From Reyranella aquatilis (GTDB taxonomy: Bacteria; Pseudomonadota; Alphaproteobacteria; Reyranellales; Reyranellaceae): a DNA stretch of 64,000 bases. The DNA is taken from positions 47,859 through 111,858 of the forward strand of contig NZ_JAJISD010000015.1 of the NCBI RefSeq assembly GCF_020880995.1, in the 5' to 3' direction. Below, piece after piece: positions 20,836 to 29,420 of the stretch. The notes beneath the pieces were generated by a model that saw only the letters and a list, made by a program, of their open reading frames with translations, had not been told where the DNA came from and ran no database searches. The translations under genes and the position numbers were made by a program. The first letter of the stretch is position 1. Each line of letters opens with the position of its first letter.

Positions 20836-20920
20836 CCTCACCCAACCTCTACCCCTAGCGGGGGAGAGGAGTTTGAGTTTCATGTTCCTCTCCCTCGCTA
20901 GGGGGAGAGGTCAGGTGAGG
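20836..20920. repeat. Second palindromic repeat family, full copy
   Basis: An inverted element: CCTCACC, CCTCTACCCCTAGCGGGGGAGAGG, spacer, CCTCTCCCTCGCTAGGGGGAGAGG, GGTGAGG. It is unrelated in sequence to the CCTCATCCTGAGG family. A half copy occurs at 43476-43507. Confidence 0.7.
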
Positions 20921-20934
20921 GGATGACGCACGAA

Positions 20935-21831
20935 TCACTCCGCGGCGACGGCCAGGCCCATCTGCTCGCATGTCGGGGCGATGTCGGAGACCGTCGCGCG
21001 GCGCATGTCGCGCTTGTAGCGCTGGTCGTCGAACTCCATGCCGCGATGCATGGTGCAGCGGTTGTCCCACATCACCAGGTCCTTCACGCGCCAGCGATGG
21101 GCGTGCACGAACTGGCGCTGCGTCGCGTGTGCGGTCAGTTCGTCGAGAAGCTGGCGGGCCTCCTCGTCGGCCATGCCACGGATCGAGCCGGCATGGCTGG
21201 CGATGTAGAGGCTCATGCGGCCCGAGTCCTGCAGCCGGCGCACCAGCACCTGCGGCACGGGTGCAAAGGCCTCGCGTTCGCCTTCATCGAAGTCCTTGAA
21301 GCCGAGCTTGCCGCGCGAAGTCATGATCGAATGCTCGGCGACCAGCCCTTCGAGGCGCCGCTTGGTGGCATCGGGAAGCGCATCGTAGGCGGCGCGCATG
21401 TCGGCGAACTCGGTGTGTCCGCCGATCGGCGGGATCGAGCGCGCATGCAGCATCGAGCAGTAGGCCGGCAGGCGCTTGAACGATGAATCCGTGTGCCACA
21501 GCCGGTTGCCGAGATTGTAGAGGCGCTGGCGGTTGTTGGTTTCGAGGATGCGGTTCTCGGCGTCGAGATTGCCGACATCGGCCAGGTTCTTGTGCAGACG
21601 CAGATTGTGGCCCTTGCGCGCCATGAACACCGTGGTCTCGAGTGGTCCGAAGCTGCGCGCGAAGTCGAGCTGGCCGTCGTCGTCGAATTCCTGGTCGGGA
21701 AAGACCAGGACCGCATACTTGGTGAAAGCCTCGCGGATCGCGGCGAGATCCTCGGGCGAGACCTGGTTCAGGGCGACGTCCCCGACTTCGGCCACGAAGT
21801 CGGGCGTCACGGCATGGATCGACAGGGTCAT
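20935..21831 (-). CDS. TauD/TfdA-family 2-oxoglutarate dioxygenase
   Basis: A 298-residue Fe(II)/2-oxoglutarate oxygenase. The iron facial triad is His113 and Asp115 (WHTDSSF) with distal His262 (TMHRG); the 2-oxoglutarate Arg is in RDMRRATV (277-278). The family includes taurine, 2,4-D and alkylsulfate dioxygenases; the substrate is unknown. It is transcribed away from another 2-oxoglutarate oxygenase gene 85 bases away. Confidence 0.9.
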   Translation of the reverse strand: MTLSIHAVTPDFVAEVGDVALNQVSPEDLAAIREAFTKYAVLVFPDQEFDDDGQLDFARSFGPLETTVFMARKGHNLRLHKNLADVGNLDAENRILETNNRQRLYNLGNRLWHTDSSFKRLPAYCSMLHARSIPPIGGHTEFADMRAAYDALPDATKRRLEGLVAEHSIMTSRGKLGFKDFDEGEREAFAPVPQVLVRRLQDSGRMSLYIASHAGSIRGMADEEARQLLDELTAHATQRQFVHAHRWRVKDLVMWDNRCTMHRGMEFDDQRYKRDMRRATVSDIAPTCEQMGLAVAAE

Positions 21832-21916
21832 CGGCTGTTTTCTCCCAAGCCCTTGTTATGCGGCGGATTGGACCACCGAACGGACAATCGGGCAATCGCG
21901 CGATATATTGGCTGCC

Positions 21917-22564
21917 ATGATCGAGAAGCAGGAAGTGCAGGAGATCTTCCCGACCCCCTTGTGGATCGTGGATCTCCAGCCGGCCGCCGCGGCCACCCTC
22001 AATGCGAAACTGAAGGCCGAGATCGAGCGGCTGATCTCGCCCCGCCCCAAGGTTCCCGCCGGCAGCAACTGGCAGACGCCGCAGGACCTGCACACGCGGC
22101 CGGCCTTCGCGGAGTTCGCGAAACTGGTCGAGACGGCGGGACGCGGCGTCGCCCGCTTCCTGCAGGTCGATCAGTATCCGATGGCGATCACCGGCTGCTG
22201 GGCGAACGTCAATCCGCCCGGCGCCTACCATCCGATGCACCATCATCCGAACAACTATCTGAGCGGCGTATACTACGTCTCGATCCCCGCGGGCGGCTCG
22301 CAGATCCTGTTCCAGGATCCGCGCGGCCAGGCCTCGATGATCATGCCCAAGCCGCGCCAGTACACCCGCCTCACCGCCAACGGCGCCAATGCGCCCAGCA
22401 AGGAGGGCCGCATGGTGATCTTTCCCTCGTGGCTCAAGCACACGGTGCCGGCCAATGACGGGCAGAGCGAGCGCATCAGCATCTCGTTCAACCTGATGTT
22501 CAAGAATTTCAGCGAAACCATGGCCTCGCCAATGTGGGATCCCACGGCGGGCAAGGAGAAGTGA
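21917..22564 (+). CDS. TIGR02466-type 2OG-Fe(II) oxygenase
   Basis: A 215-residue protein with the small cupin-like 2OG oxygenase fold. FPTPLWIVDL is the family's N-terminal signature. The iron site is in HPMHHHPNNYLSGVYYVS, and the later IFPSWLKHTVPAN provides the distal histidine, followed by RISISFNL. The start ATG 21917 is set by homology; the long upstream extension overlaps the divergent TauD gene. Its stop overlaps the ATG of the TPR gene by one base (tgATG), so the two are translationally coupled. The substrate is unknown, possibly a peptide or protein. Confidence 0.85.
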   Translation: MIEKQEVQEIFPTPLWIVDLQPAAAATLNAKLKAEIERLISPRPKVPAGSNWQTPQDLHTRPAFAEFAKLVETAGRGVARFLQVDQYPMAITGCWANVNPPGAYHPMHHHPNNYLSGVYYVSIPAGGSQILFQDPRGQASMIMPKPRQYTRLTANGANAPSKEGRMVIFPSWLKHTVPANDGQSERISISFNLMFKNFSETMASPMWDPTAGKEK

Positions 22565-23847
22565 TGGCTCTGCAGGATCGCTACGGCAACGAACTCGGCA
22601 CGCAGTCGGCCGCGGCGCGCGACGCCTACCTCGCCGGCGTCGAGAGCCTGATGGCGGCGACGCCCGGCATGGACACGGCCTTCCAGAAGTCCGTCGAAGC
22701 CGACGAGAACTTCGCCCTCGGACACATCTCGCTCGCCCGCGCCAAGCAGCTGCTGGGCCGCGGACACGAGGCCAAGGCGCCGCTCGCGCGCGCGAAGGAA
22801 CTGGCCGCCGGCGCCAGCCCGCGCGAGCAGAGCCAGATCGCGATCTTCGAGAAGATCCTGACCGGCCAGGGCGCTGCGGCGCTCGACGCGATCCGCGAGC
22901 ACATGAAGGAATGGCCGCGCGACGCCATGGCGCTCGCGCCGGCGACCAGCGTGTTCGGCCTGATCGGCTTTTCCGGCAAGACGGGGCGCGAGGTCGACCA
23001 GCTCGCCCTGCTCGAACCCTTCGAGAAGCACTACGGCGACGACTGGTGGTACCGCACGCAGCTGGCCTTCGCACAGATCGAGCTGCAGAAGCTCGACGAA
23101 GGCCGGCGCAACATCGATGCCGCGCTGGAGGCTTTCCCCAGGAGCGCGCACGCCGCGCATATCCGCGGCCATCTCTTCTACGAACTGGGCGAGCGCGAGG
23201 CCGGCCTCGCCTTTCTGACGGAGTGGATGAAGGACTATTCGCGGGACGGGCTGATGCACGTCCACAACAACTGGCACCTGGCGCTGTGGTCGATGGAGAC
23301 CGGCCGCAGGGAAGAGGCCTGGCGTATCTACGACGAGGCGCTGAGCCCGGCCGTCGCCTGGGGGCCGCAGGTCAACGTCGCGACCGATTGCGTCGCCTTC
23401 CTCGCTCGCGCCGAGATGGCGGGCGAGCCGCGCCAGGCCGCCCGCTGGCGCGAGATCGCGGACTACAACACCAAATGGTTCGGCCGCCCGGGCCTCGGCT
23501 TCGTCGACATGCACACGGTGCTTGCCTATGCGATGGCGGGCGACGGCGCGGCGCTGGCAAAATTCATCGAGGCCCCGAAGGGCGCTACGGCCGACATGCT
23601 GCAACCGATGGCGCGCGGCTTCGAGGCCTATGCGCAGGGCGACTGGACGCGCGCGATCGCCGAGATCGAGCCGCTGCTCGCCACCCACGAGCGGCTGGGC
23701 GGCAGCCGCGCCCAACGCGACCTGCTGGAATACGTCGTGACCTCGGCGATGGTGAAAGCCGGCCGCGCGAGCGAGGCCCGCGCGATGATCGAGAAGCGCC
23801 GGCCGCAGAACGGCAGGGGCAAGGGCTTCCCTCTGGCGGGGCTTTAA
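22564..23847 (+). CDS. TTC38-like tetratricopeptide protein
   Basis: A 427-residue all-helical protein made of TPR-like pairs. It matches the TTC38 family pattern: YLAGVESLMAATPGMDTAF near the start, QSQIAIFEKILTGQGAAALD, HVHNNWHLALWSMETGR in the middle, and a C-terminal MARGFEAYAQGDWTRA repeat. No signal peptide is seen. It is coupled to the preceding oxygenase by a one-base overlap. Members have no assigned reaction. Confidence 0.82.
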   Translation: MALQDRYGNELGTQSAAARDAYLAGVESLMAATPGMDTAFQKSVEADENFALGHISLARAKQLLGRGHEAKAPLARAKELAAGASPREQSQIAIFEKILTGQGAAALDAIREHMKEWPRDAMALAPATSVFGLIGFSGKTGREVDQLALLEPFEKHYGDDWWYRTQLAFAQIELQKLDEGRRNIDAALEAFPRSAHAAHIRGHLFYELGEREAGLAFLTEWMKDYSRDGLMHVHNNWHLALWSMETGRREEAWRIYDEALSPAVAWGPQVNVATDCVAFLARAEMAGEPRQAARWREIADYNTKWFGRPGLGFVDMHTVLAYAMAGDGAALAKFIEAPKGATADMLQPMARGFEAYAQGDWTRAIAEIEPLLATHERLGGSRAQRDLLEYVVTSAMVKAGRASEARAMIEKRRPQNGRGKGFPLAGL

Positions 23848-23876
23848 GGAAAAGACCCAGCGCGCCCACCCAAAAG

Positions 23877-23984
23877 CCTCATGCTGAGGAGGCTGCACAG
23901 CAGCCGTCTCGAAGCATGGGCACGCGCACCCCGCTCGTTGCCCATCCTTCGAGACACGGCCTGCGGCCGCTCCTCTGGATGAGG
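23877..23984. repeat. Composite palindromic repeat, full two-arm copy
   Basis: The left arm reads CCTCATGCTGAGGAGGCTG...CGTCTCGAAGCATGGGCA, the spacer CGCGCACCCCGCTCG, and the right arm CCCATCCTTCGAGACA...CTCCTCTGGATGAGG. The arms have drifted more than in other copies. The repeat fills the gap between the convergent TTC38-like and LLM genes. Confidence 0.78.
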
Positions 23985-24003
23985 TAGTGCGGGTTGCGCC
24001 CTC

Positions 24004-25017
24004 TCAGCTCAACCCGAACTCTTCCGCCAGCAACTCATACGACCGCTTCCGCTTCTCGAAGTCGTAGCAGATCGTCACCGCCATGATCTCGTCGACCTCG
24101 TAGGCGGCGGCGTGGCGTTCGAGACCGGCACGGACCGTCTTGGGCGAGCCGACCACCGAGCGGCGGCGAAGCGCCGGCAGCCAGCGCTCGGCGCCGGGCT
24201 GCTTTGCGGCTTCCAGCGCTTCCTCGACCGGCGGCACCGGCCCGGGATTGCCGAGCGTGCGCAGGCGCATCGCCCAGACCTCGCGGCTGCGCGACAGAAT
24301 GTCGGCTTCCTCATCGGTCTCCGCGCAGAGCACCGAGATCGCCATCAGCGGCATCGGCTTTGCGTGCAGCGACGAGGGCTTGAAGTGGGCGCGATAGGCG
24401 CGCGTGACGCCGTCGCCGCCGTCGGGATTGATGAAGTGCGCAAAGCAGAAAGGCAGTCCGAAATGCGCCGCGAGCGCTGCACTGTCGTCGCTCGATCCCA
24501 GCAGCCACACGTCGGGCGCCGTCTCGCCGCTCGGCTGGGCCACGATGCCGGTGCCCTCGTGGTTGAGCGGCAGTGCGTCATGCAGCCAGGCCACCAGATC
24601 GCGCACCTGGTAGGGATACTTGTCGGCATTGCTCCAGTTGGGCTTGCCGTCGGCCAGGATGCGCATCGTCTGCTGGTCGCTGCCGGGCGCGCGGCCGATG
24701 CCGACATCGATGCGGCCGGGGAACAGCGTCTCGAGCATGCGGAAATTCTCCGCCACCTTGAAGGCGCTGTAGTGCGGCAGCATCACGCCGCCCGAGCCGA
24801 TCCGCATGCGTTCGGTCAGGCCAGCGACGCGCGTGATCAGCACCTCGGGCGTGGAGCCGGCGAGCGCCTCGCTGCTGTGATGCTCGGCCAGCCAGTAGCG
24901 CGTGTAGCCCAGCCGGTCGCAGAGCTGCGCCAGTTCCAGCGTGTCGCGCACGGCTTCGGCCGGCGTGCCGCCCTTGCGGATCGGCGACTGGTCGAGAACG
25001 CTGAGGCGGAGCGGCAA
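24004..25017 (-). CDS. LLM-class flavin-dependent oxidoreductase
   Basis: A 337-residue bacterial-luciferase-like monooxygenase. LSVLDQSPIRKG at the start, YWLAEHHS, IGSGGVMLPHYSAFKVAE, and GRIDVGIGRAPGSD are typical of the MsnO8/YhbW group. No ATG lies at the N terminus: TTG 25017 is chosen, five bases after the accA stop; a CTG three codons earlier is possible. The larger open frame reaching 25809 lies on accA and is not coding. Substrate unknown. Confidence 0.88.
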   Translation of the reverse strand: MPLRLSVLDQSPIRKGGTPAEAVRDTLELAQLCDRLGYTRYWLAEHHSSEALAGSTPEVLITRVAGLTERMRIGSGGVMLPHYSAFKVAENFRMLETLFPGRIDVGIGRAPGSDQQTMRILADGKPNWSNADKYPYQVRDLVAWLHDALPLNHEGTGIVAQPSGETAPDVWLLGSSDDSAALAAHFGLPFCFAHFINPDGGDGVTRAYRAHFKPSSLHAKPMPLMAISVLCAETDEEADILSRSREVWAMRLRTLGNPGPVPPVEEALEAAKQPGAERWLPALRRRSVVGSPKTVRAGLERHAAAYEVDEIMAVTICYDFEKRKRSYELLAEEFGLS

Positions 25018-25022
25018 GGCCG

Positions 25023-25976
25023 TCAGAGGCCCTTCTTGCCCATCGCCAGGAACTTGTCCTGGCGCCGCTGGCGCAGCGTGTCGCCGTCGAGCTTCGCGAG
25101 CTCGGCGATGGCTTCGCCGACCACACGACCCACGACGTCGATCGTTTCGTCGGGTGCGCGATGGGCGCCGCCCATCGGCTCGGGGATCACCTCGTCGATC
25201 ACGTCGAGCTTCTTCAGGTCGGCGGCGGTCACCTTCATCGCCTCGGCGGCGTCCTGCGCATTGGCGTTGTTGCGCCACAGGATCGAGGCGCAGCCTTCCG
25301 GCGTGATCACCGAATAGACCGAGTTCTCCAGCATGTAGACGCGGTCCGACGAGGCGATGGCGAGTGCGCCGCCCGAGCCGCCCTCGCCGATCACGACGCT
25401 GACCAACGGCACGCCCAAGCCCAGGCAGGTCTCGATCGAGCTGGCGATGGCTTCCGCCTGGCCGCGCGCCTCGGCCTCGATGCCGGGATAGGCGCCCGGC
25501 GTGTCGACGAGCGTGAGCACCGGCAGCTTGAACCGGTCGGCCAGCCGCATCAGGCGCTGCGCCTTGCGATAGCCCTCGGGCCTCGCCATGCCGAAATTGT
25601 GCTTGATGCGCGATTCGGTGTCGTCGCCCTTCTGCTGGCCCAGCACCACGATGCTGCGCCCCTGCAGGCGGCCCATGCCGCCCACGATGGCGGCGTCCTC
25701 GCCGAACGCGCGGTCGCCGGCCAGCGGCGTGTAGTCGGTGATCAGCCGGTCGATATAGGCCTGCGCGTGCGGCCGCTCGGCATGGCGCGCCACCTGGACG
25801 CGCTGCCACGGCGTGAGCTTGGCGTAGGTCGCGCGGATCTGCTTATGCGCCTTGTCCTGCAGGCGCATGACTTCCTCGGCGATGTCCACGTCGCCGGAAT
25901 TGGGCAGATGACGGAGCTCGGCGATCTTGCCTTCCAGCTCCGCGATCGGCTTCTCGAAGTCGAGGTAAGTCGTCAT
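25023..25976 (-). CDS. accA: Acetyl-CoA carboxylase carboxyltransferase subunit alpha
   Basis: Together with AccD it transfers the carboxyl group from biotin-BCCP to acetyl-CoA, the first step of fatty acid synthesis. The 317-residue sequence is canonical: YLDFEKPIAELEGKIAELR at the start, PLAGDRAFGEDAAIVGG, TPGAYPGIEAEARGQAEAIA (oxyanion region), and IGEGGSGGALAIASSDRV. It follows xerD by 34 bases in the same operon. Confidence 0.98.
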   Translation of the reverse strand: MTTYLDFEKPIAELEGKIAELRHLPNSGDVDIAEEVMRLQDKAHKQIRATYAKLTPWQRVQVARHAERPHAQAYIDRLITDYTPLAGDRAFGEDAAIVGGMGRLQGRSIVVLGQQKGDDTESRIKHNFGMARPEGYRKAQRLMRLADRFKLPVLTLVDTPGAYPGIEAEARGQAEAIASSIETCLGLGVPLVSVVIGEGGSGGALAIASSDRVYMLENSVYSVITPEGCASILWRNNANAQDAAEAMKVTAADLKKLDVIDEVIPEPMGGAHRAPDETIDVVGRVVGEAIAELAKLDGDTLRQRRQDKFLAMGKKGL

Positions 25977-26010
25977 TGAAGGTCAGGTGTCGCCCGCTCG
26001 CCGAATCCTG

Positions 26011-26952
26011 TCAACCGGCCGGCCGCCGCTTTCGCCGGGCCAGCGGATGGTGCTCCTGAACCAACGATCTCAGCTTCTCGTCGAGCACATGCGTGTAGAT
26101 CTGGGTAGTGGCGATATCTGCATGCCCCAGCATCAATTGCACCGAGCGCAGATCGGCGCCGCCGGCCAGCAGGTGGCTGGCGAAGGCATGGCGCAGCACA
26201 TGCGGCGACACGCGCGCGGGATCGATCCCGGCCCCCAGCGCCGCCTCCTTGAGGAGCTGCGCGAACCGCTGGCGCGTGAGGTGGCCGGTGCGGCCGCGTG
26301 AGGGAAACAGGAAGCGCGAGGTCTCGCCCTCGGCCAGCTGGCCGCGCCGCATGTGCAGCCAGGCCACGATCGCGAGGCGCGCCGGGTCCGACAGCGGCAC
26401 CAGCCGCTCCTTGTCGCCCTTGCCGCGCACCAGCAGCATCGACGGATCGCGTTCGACGGCGGACAATGGAAGGCTGACCAGCTCCGACACCCGCAGGCCG
26501 GCGGCGTAGAGGATTTCGAGCAGGGTCGCCATGCGTCCGCCATCGACCGCGTCCCGGGCACGCGCTGCATCGATCAGGCGGTCGACCTCCTCGCGCGACA
26601 ACACCTTGGGCAGCGGCCGACCCAGCCGCGGCGAATCGAGCGTGCTCGCCGGATCGTCCTCGCGCAGCCGCTCGGCCAGCAGGAAGCGGAAGAACTGGCG
26701 CATCACCGAGAGCCGGCGCGCCACCGTGCGCGGCGTCATGCCGACATAGTCGAGCGACTTCAGGTAGGCGCGCAGTGCCGTCGCATCGGCCGTCAGCGGG
26801 CCCTGCTTGCGACGCGTCAGGAACGCCTGGAGGTCGGCCAGGTCGGCCCCATAGGCGAGCAGCGTGTTCTTCGAGGCGCCGCGTTCGGCCTGCAGCATCT
26901 CGAGGAAGGCCAGCACCTCGCGCGCATGGCCGAAGGCGGGCTTGCGCTTCAC
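26011..26952 (-). CDS. xerD: Site-specific tyrosine recombinase XerD
   Basis: XerD with XerC resolves chromosome dimers at dif, driven by FtsK. The N-terminal SAM-like core-binding domain (FLEMLQAERGASKNTLLAYG) precedes the catalytic domain with Arg154 (GLRVSEL), Lys178 (GKGDKERLVP), His251 and Arg254 (HVLRHAFASHLL), His277 (LGHADIATTQIYTH) and Tyr286. At 313 residues it has normal length. Its ATG overlaps the upstream stop by four bases (ATGA). The genomic context next to accA and aroK marks it as the housekeeping recombinase, not an island integrase. Confidence 0.95.
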   Translation of the reverse strand: MKRKPAFGHAREVLAFLEMLQAERGASKNTLLAYGADLADLQAFLTRRKQGPLTADATALRAYLKSLDYVGMTPRTVARRLSVMRQFFRFLLAERLREDDPASTLDSPRLGRPLPKVLSREEVDRLIDAARARDAVDGGRMATLLEILYAAGLRVSELVSLPLSAVERDPSMLLVRGKGDKERLVPLSDPARLAIVAWLHMRRGQLAEGETSRFLFPSRGRTGHLTRQRFAQLLKEAALGAGIDPARVSPHVLRHAFASHLLAGGADLRSVQLMLGHADIATTQIYTHVLDEKLRSLVQEHHPLARRKRRPAG

Positions 26953-28574
26953 AGCCCGTGGGCGATCGCGATCTCCACCGCGAACAGCCTCCCCGTATGG
27001 TCCTCGCCGACCTGCCGCAGCGCCCGCACGATCGCGCCGGCCGCTGCGGGATGCAGCTCGATGAGTGGCGTCTCGCCGATCGCGATGGACGACAGCAACG
27101 CGGCCTCGGCGCGCCGCTTCCCGGTCCCGGCCGCCTGCAGGGCCTGCATCGTCGCCGCCGGCGGCGAGACCAGCCGCGCATTGCCAGGCGTCTCCGGCAG
27201 CGTCGTCGACTTGGCGGGAATGTCGAAGCCGATGGCGCGGAACAGTTCGAGCAGCAGGTAGCCACGCACCTGCGCCTGGGCGGGGTTCTCCCGGGCGATC
27301 AGCTCGTACCAGCGATTGATATCCTCCGGCGGCAGCCGCTTGGCGTCATCGACGCCCGCAATGGCCATCAGCGGCAGCAATCGTTCCAGAGAGCCCATCG
27401 CCCGCGCATCGTTGAAGGCGGCGGAGAGCGCGAGGCGGGTCCAGGCCCGCGTCTGCTGGCGATCGCCCAGCAGCAGCAGGCCGCGCATGACCTCCTGCGC
27501 CACGCCGGCATACTCGGGTTTGGGCGCAACGTTCATCAGCGCCCCCGCACTGGCGCGCGCGATCGTGGGAAAGAGCGGGCCGCCGCGCTCCTCGCCATAG
27601 ACGGTGGCAATCGCGCTGATCAGCTGCTGTGCGTTCCGGGCGCCGCGCGCCGCCGCGACGAGCCGAGCCCGGCGGGTCATCGGTGCCGGCAGGACGACCT
27701 TGTCGCGCACCGCGTCGAGATAGAGGTCTCCCAGCTTCGAGGCCTCGACGATGGCCAGAGCCTCGCCACGCTCGGCGATCTCGAGCCGCGTCGGCACCGG
27801 CAGCGTGCGGTGCGCGACCAGCGAGCGCATCAGCGGCGGCTGTGTGGTCCGCAGGGTCGCGGCCGAAGGCTGGACGAAGGCGAGGTCGAGCATGACCATC
27901 GCCGGCCCGTCGATCTGGCCCGGCGGCGGCGCTGTGGGCGACAGGCCCTCGGCGGCGATCTCGACAAGCTTGTAGAAGGCCGGATCGCCGCTCTTCAGCG
28001 GCAGGGCGGCCGACAGCGCGCCGGCATTGTCGCCGGCCACCAGCTTGCAAACGGTGTCGGCACGGCGCGCGAACGGCTCGGACAGCCGGGCGGTGCGGAC
28101 GATCTGGCAGGCCGAGGCCTTCTCGCCGGCCATCATCAGGGCGTTGACGGTCGTCGCCGCGAGCGCGGGATCGGCATAGGCGCCGACGCTGCGCACCATC
28201 TCGTTCAGGTTCTCGGCTTCGCCCATGGCCGCCAGCCGGTCGACCTTGCGGGCGAACAGGCCGGGCGGCGGGCTGCCGTCCGGTGACGGCGCATTCAGCT
28301 GGCTCACCAGCACCTTGAACTGCAGGTCACGCAGCGCCCGGCTGCGCGGGGCCGCCGGCAGGGCGGAGACGAGCCGCTTGGCCGTGGCCAGCGTGGTGCC
28401 GTTCCAGGCATCGGCCGGCATGCCGCCGGTGGTGGGGGTGAGGAAGCCACTGGGGCCCCTGTCGAAGTCCGGGACCTGCGCCCGCGCCGGCGGGGACCAT
28501 GAAACGGGGAGGAGGAACGTCGCGGCGGCAAGTACCGCGGCCAAGAAGCCGCAGCTACCGCGCAAGACGTTCAT
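26949..28574 (-). CDS. Secreted helical-repeat protein of unknown function
   Basis: A 541-residue protein with a clear signal peptide (SCGFLAAVLAAATFLLPVSWSPPARAQ). The mature part is Ala/Leu-rich and helical with TPR-like spacing (NALMMAGEKASACQIVR; GLLLLGDRQQTRAWTRLAL), and no enzymatic motif. It is a periplasmic protein found beside xerD in related genomes, as far as I recall. Start ATG 28574 is set by the signal peptide and overlaps the preceding small gene by 20 bases; the long upstream frame overlaps aroK and is noise. Confidence 0.7.
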   Translation of the reverse strand: MNVLRGSCGFLAAVLAAATFLLPVSWSPPARAQVPDFDRGPSGFLTPTTGGMPADAWNGTTLATAKRLVSALPAAPRSRALRDLQFKVLVSQLNAPSPDGSPPPGLFARKVDRLAAMGEAENLNEMVRSVGAYADPALAATTVNALMMAGEKASACQIVRTARLSEPFARRADTVCKLVAGDNAGALSAALPLKSGDPAFYKLVEIAAEGLSPTAPPPGQIDGPAMVMLDLAFVQPSAATLRTTQPPLMRSLVAHRTLPVPTRLEIAERGEALAIVEASKLGDLYLDAVRDKVVLPAPMTRRARLVAAARGARNAQQLISAIATVYGEERGGPLFPTIARASAGALMNVAPKPEYAGVAQEVMRGLLLLGDRQQTRAWTRLALSAAFNDARAMGSLERLLPLMAIAGVDDAKRLPPEDINRWYELIARENPAQAQVRGYLLLELFRAIGFDIPAKSTTLPETPGNARLVSPPAATMQALQAAGTGKRRAEAALLSSIAIGETPLIELHPAAAGAIVRALRQVGEDHTGRLFAVEIAIAHGL

Positions 28575-28701
28575 TCGGAACCGGGACTTCGAAGCGCTTG
28601 AGCGGCGGGCGCGGCTCCACCACTGCGAGCGCCACCAGCCCGGCGACCAGCAGCGTCGCCACGGCCACGGCGATGATGGGCCCGATGCGAAGGTTGGGCA
28701 C
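28555..28701 (-). CDS. 48-residue single-span membrane peptide
   Basis: GTG start at 28701, stop at 28555. The peptide begins MPNLRIG, has one hydrophobic span (PIIAVAVATLLVAGLVALAVV) and a short charged tail PRPPLKRFEVPVPNERLAR. The last 20 bases overlap the start of the secreted repeat protein gene, suggesting translational coupling. The positive-then-hydrophobic layout and a proline-rich tail fit a genuine small inner-membrane protein in the xerD operon. I do not know its function. Confidence 0.55.
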   Translation of the reverse strand: MPNLRIGPIIAVAVATLLVAGLVALAVVEPRPPLKRFEVPVPNERLAR

Positions 28702-28829
28702 GTTGAATCGGTTTCTGGAGCGGAACAGGGGCACGACCCGGGCAACCTACCCGCCCTCCTCCAGAGCGGCAATTGCCTAGTCGCCTCCCTACGCCGCGCC
28801 GCAGCCAATCGCTTGAAACCACGGGCATA

Positions 28830-29420
28830 ATGGGCGACATGGATGGGCAGCCCGCCATGGACGCCCCTTCTCCCCTGTCCTTGCCGCGCACCGTGGCCCT
28901 CGTGGGCCTGATGGGCGCGGGCAAGAGCGCCATCGGCAAACGACTGGCGGCACGGCTCGGCCTCCCGTTCGTCGATGCCGACGACGAGATCGAGCGCGCA
29001 GCCGGCTGCACCATCTCTGAATTCTTCGAACGCTATGGCGAGCAGGAGTTCCGCGCCGGCGAGCGGCGGGTGATTGCCCGGTTGCTCGAAGAAACGCCAC
29101 GCGTCCTGTCGACCGGCGGCGGCGCCTATATGGATCCCGAAACCCGAAGCCTGATGAAGGCCCGGGCCCTCACCGTCTGGCTTCGCGCCGAGCTCGACGT
29201 GCTGTTCGACCGTGTGAAGAAGCGCACCCACCGGCCGCTGCTGCGCCAGGGCGACCCGAAGGAAATCCTCGCGCGGCTCATGCAGCAGCGCTACCCGATC
29301 TACGCCGAGGCCGACATCGTGGTCGATTCGACCGCCCAGCCGGCCGAGCGCACGACCGAGCAGGTGATCGACGCCCTCCGCGCGCATCTGCAGTCCCAGA
29401 CGACAGGACAGACCGCATGA
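28830..29420 (+). CDS. aroK: Shikimate kinase
   Basis: Phosphorylates shikimate at the 3-hydroxyl in aromatic amino acid synthesis. Walker A is GLMGAGKSAIGKRLA (from residue 26); DADDEIE binds shikimate/Mg; FRAGERRVI and STGGGAYMDPE supply shikimate-binding Arg and Gly residues; RTHRPLL is the lid. Possible starts are ATG at 28830, 28839 and 28857; 28830 is taken, without a strong Shine-Dalgarno. Its stop overlaps the aroB ATG by four bases (ATGA). Confidence 0.95.
   Translation: MGDMDGQPAMDAPSPLSLPRTVALVGLMGAGKSAIGKRLAARLGLPFVDADDEIERAAGCTISEFFERYGEQEFRAGERRVIARLLEETPRVLSTGGGAYMDPETRSLMKARALTVWLRAELDVLFDRVKKRTHRPLLRQGDPKEILARLMQQRYPIYAEADIVVDSTAQPAERTTEQVIDALRAHLQSQTTGQTA

Noticed and set aside
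26011..26952. xerD as an island integrase
   Set aside because: It has canonical XerD residues and sits in the conserved accA/aroK neighbourhood, far from both proposed insertions.
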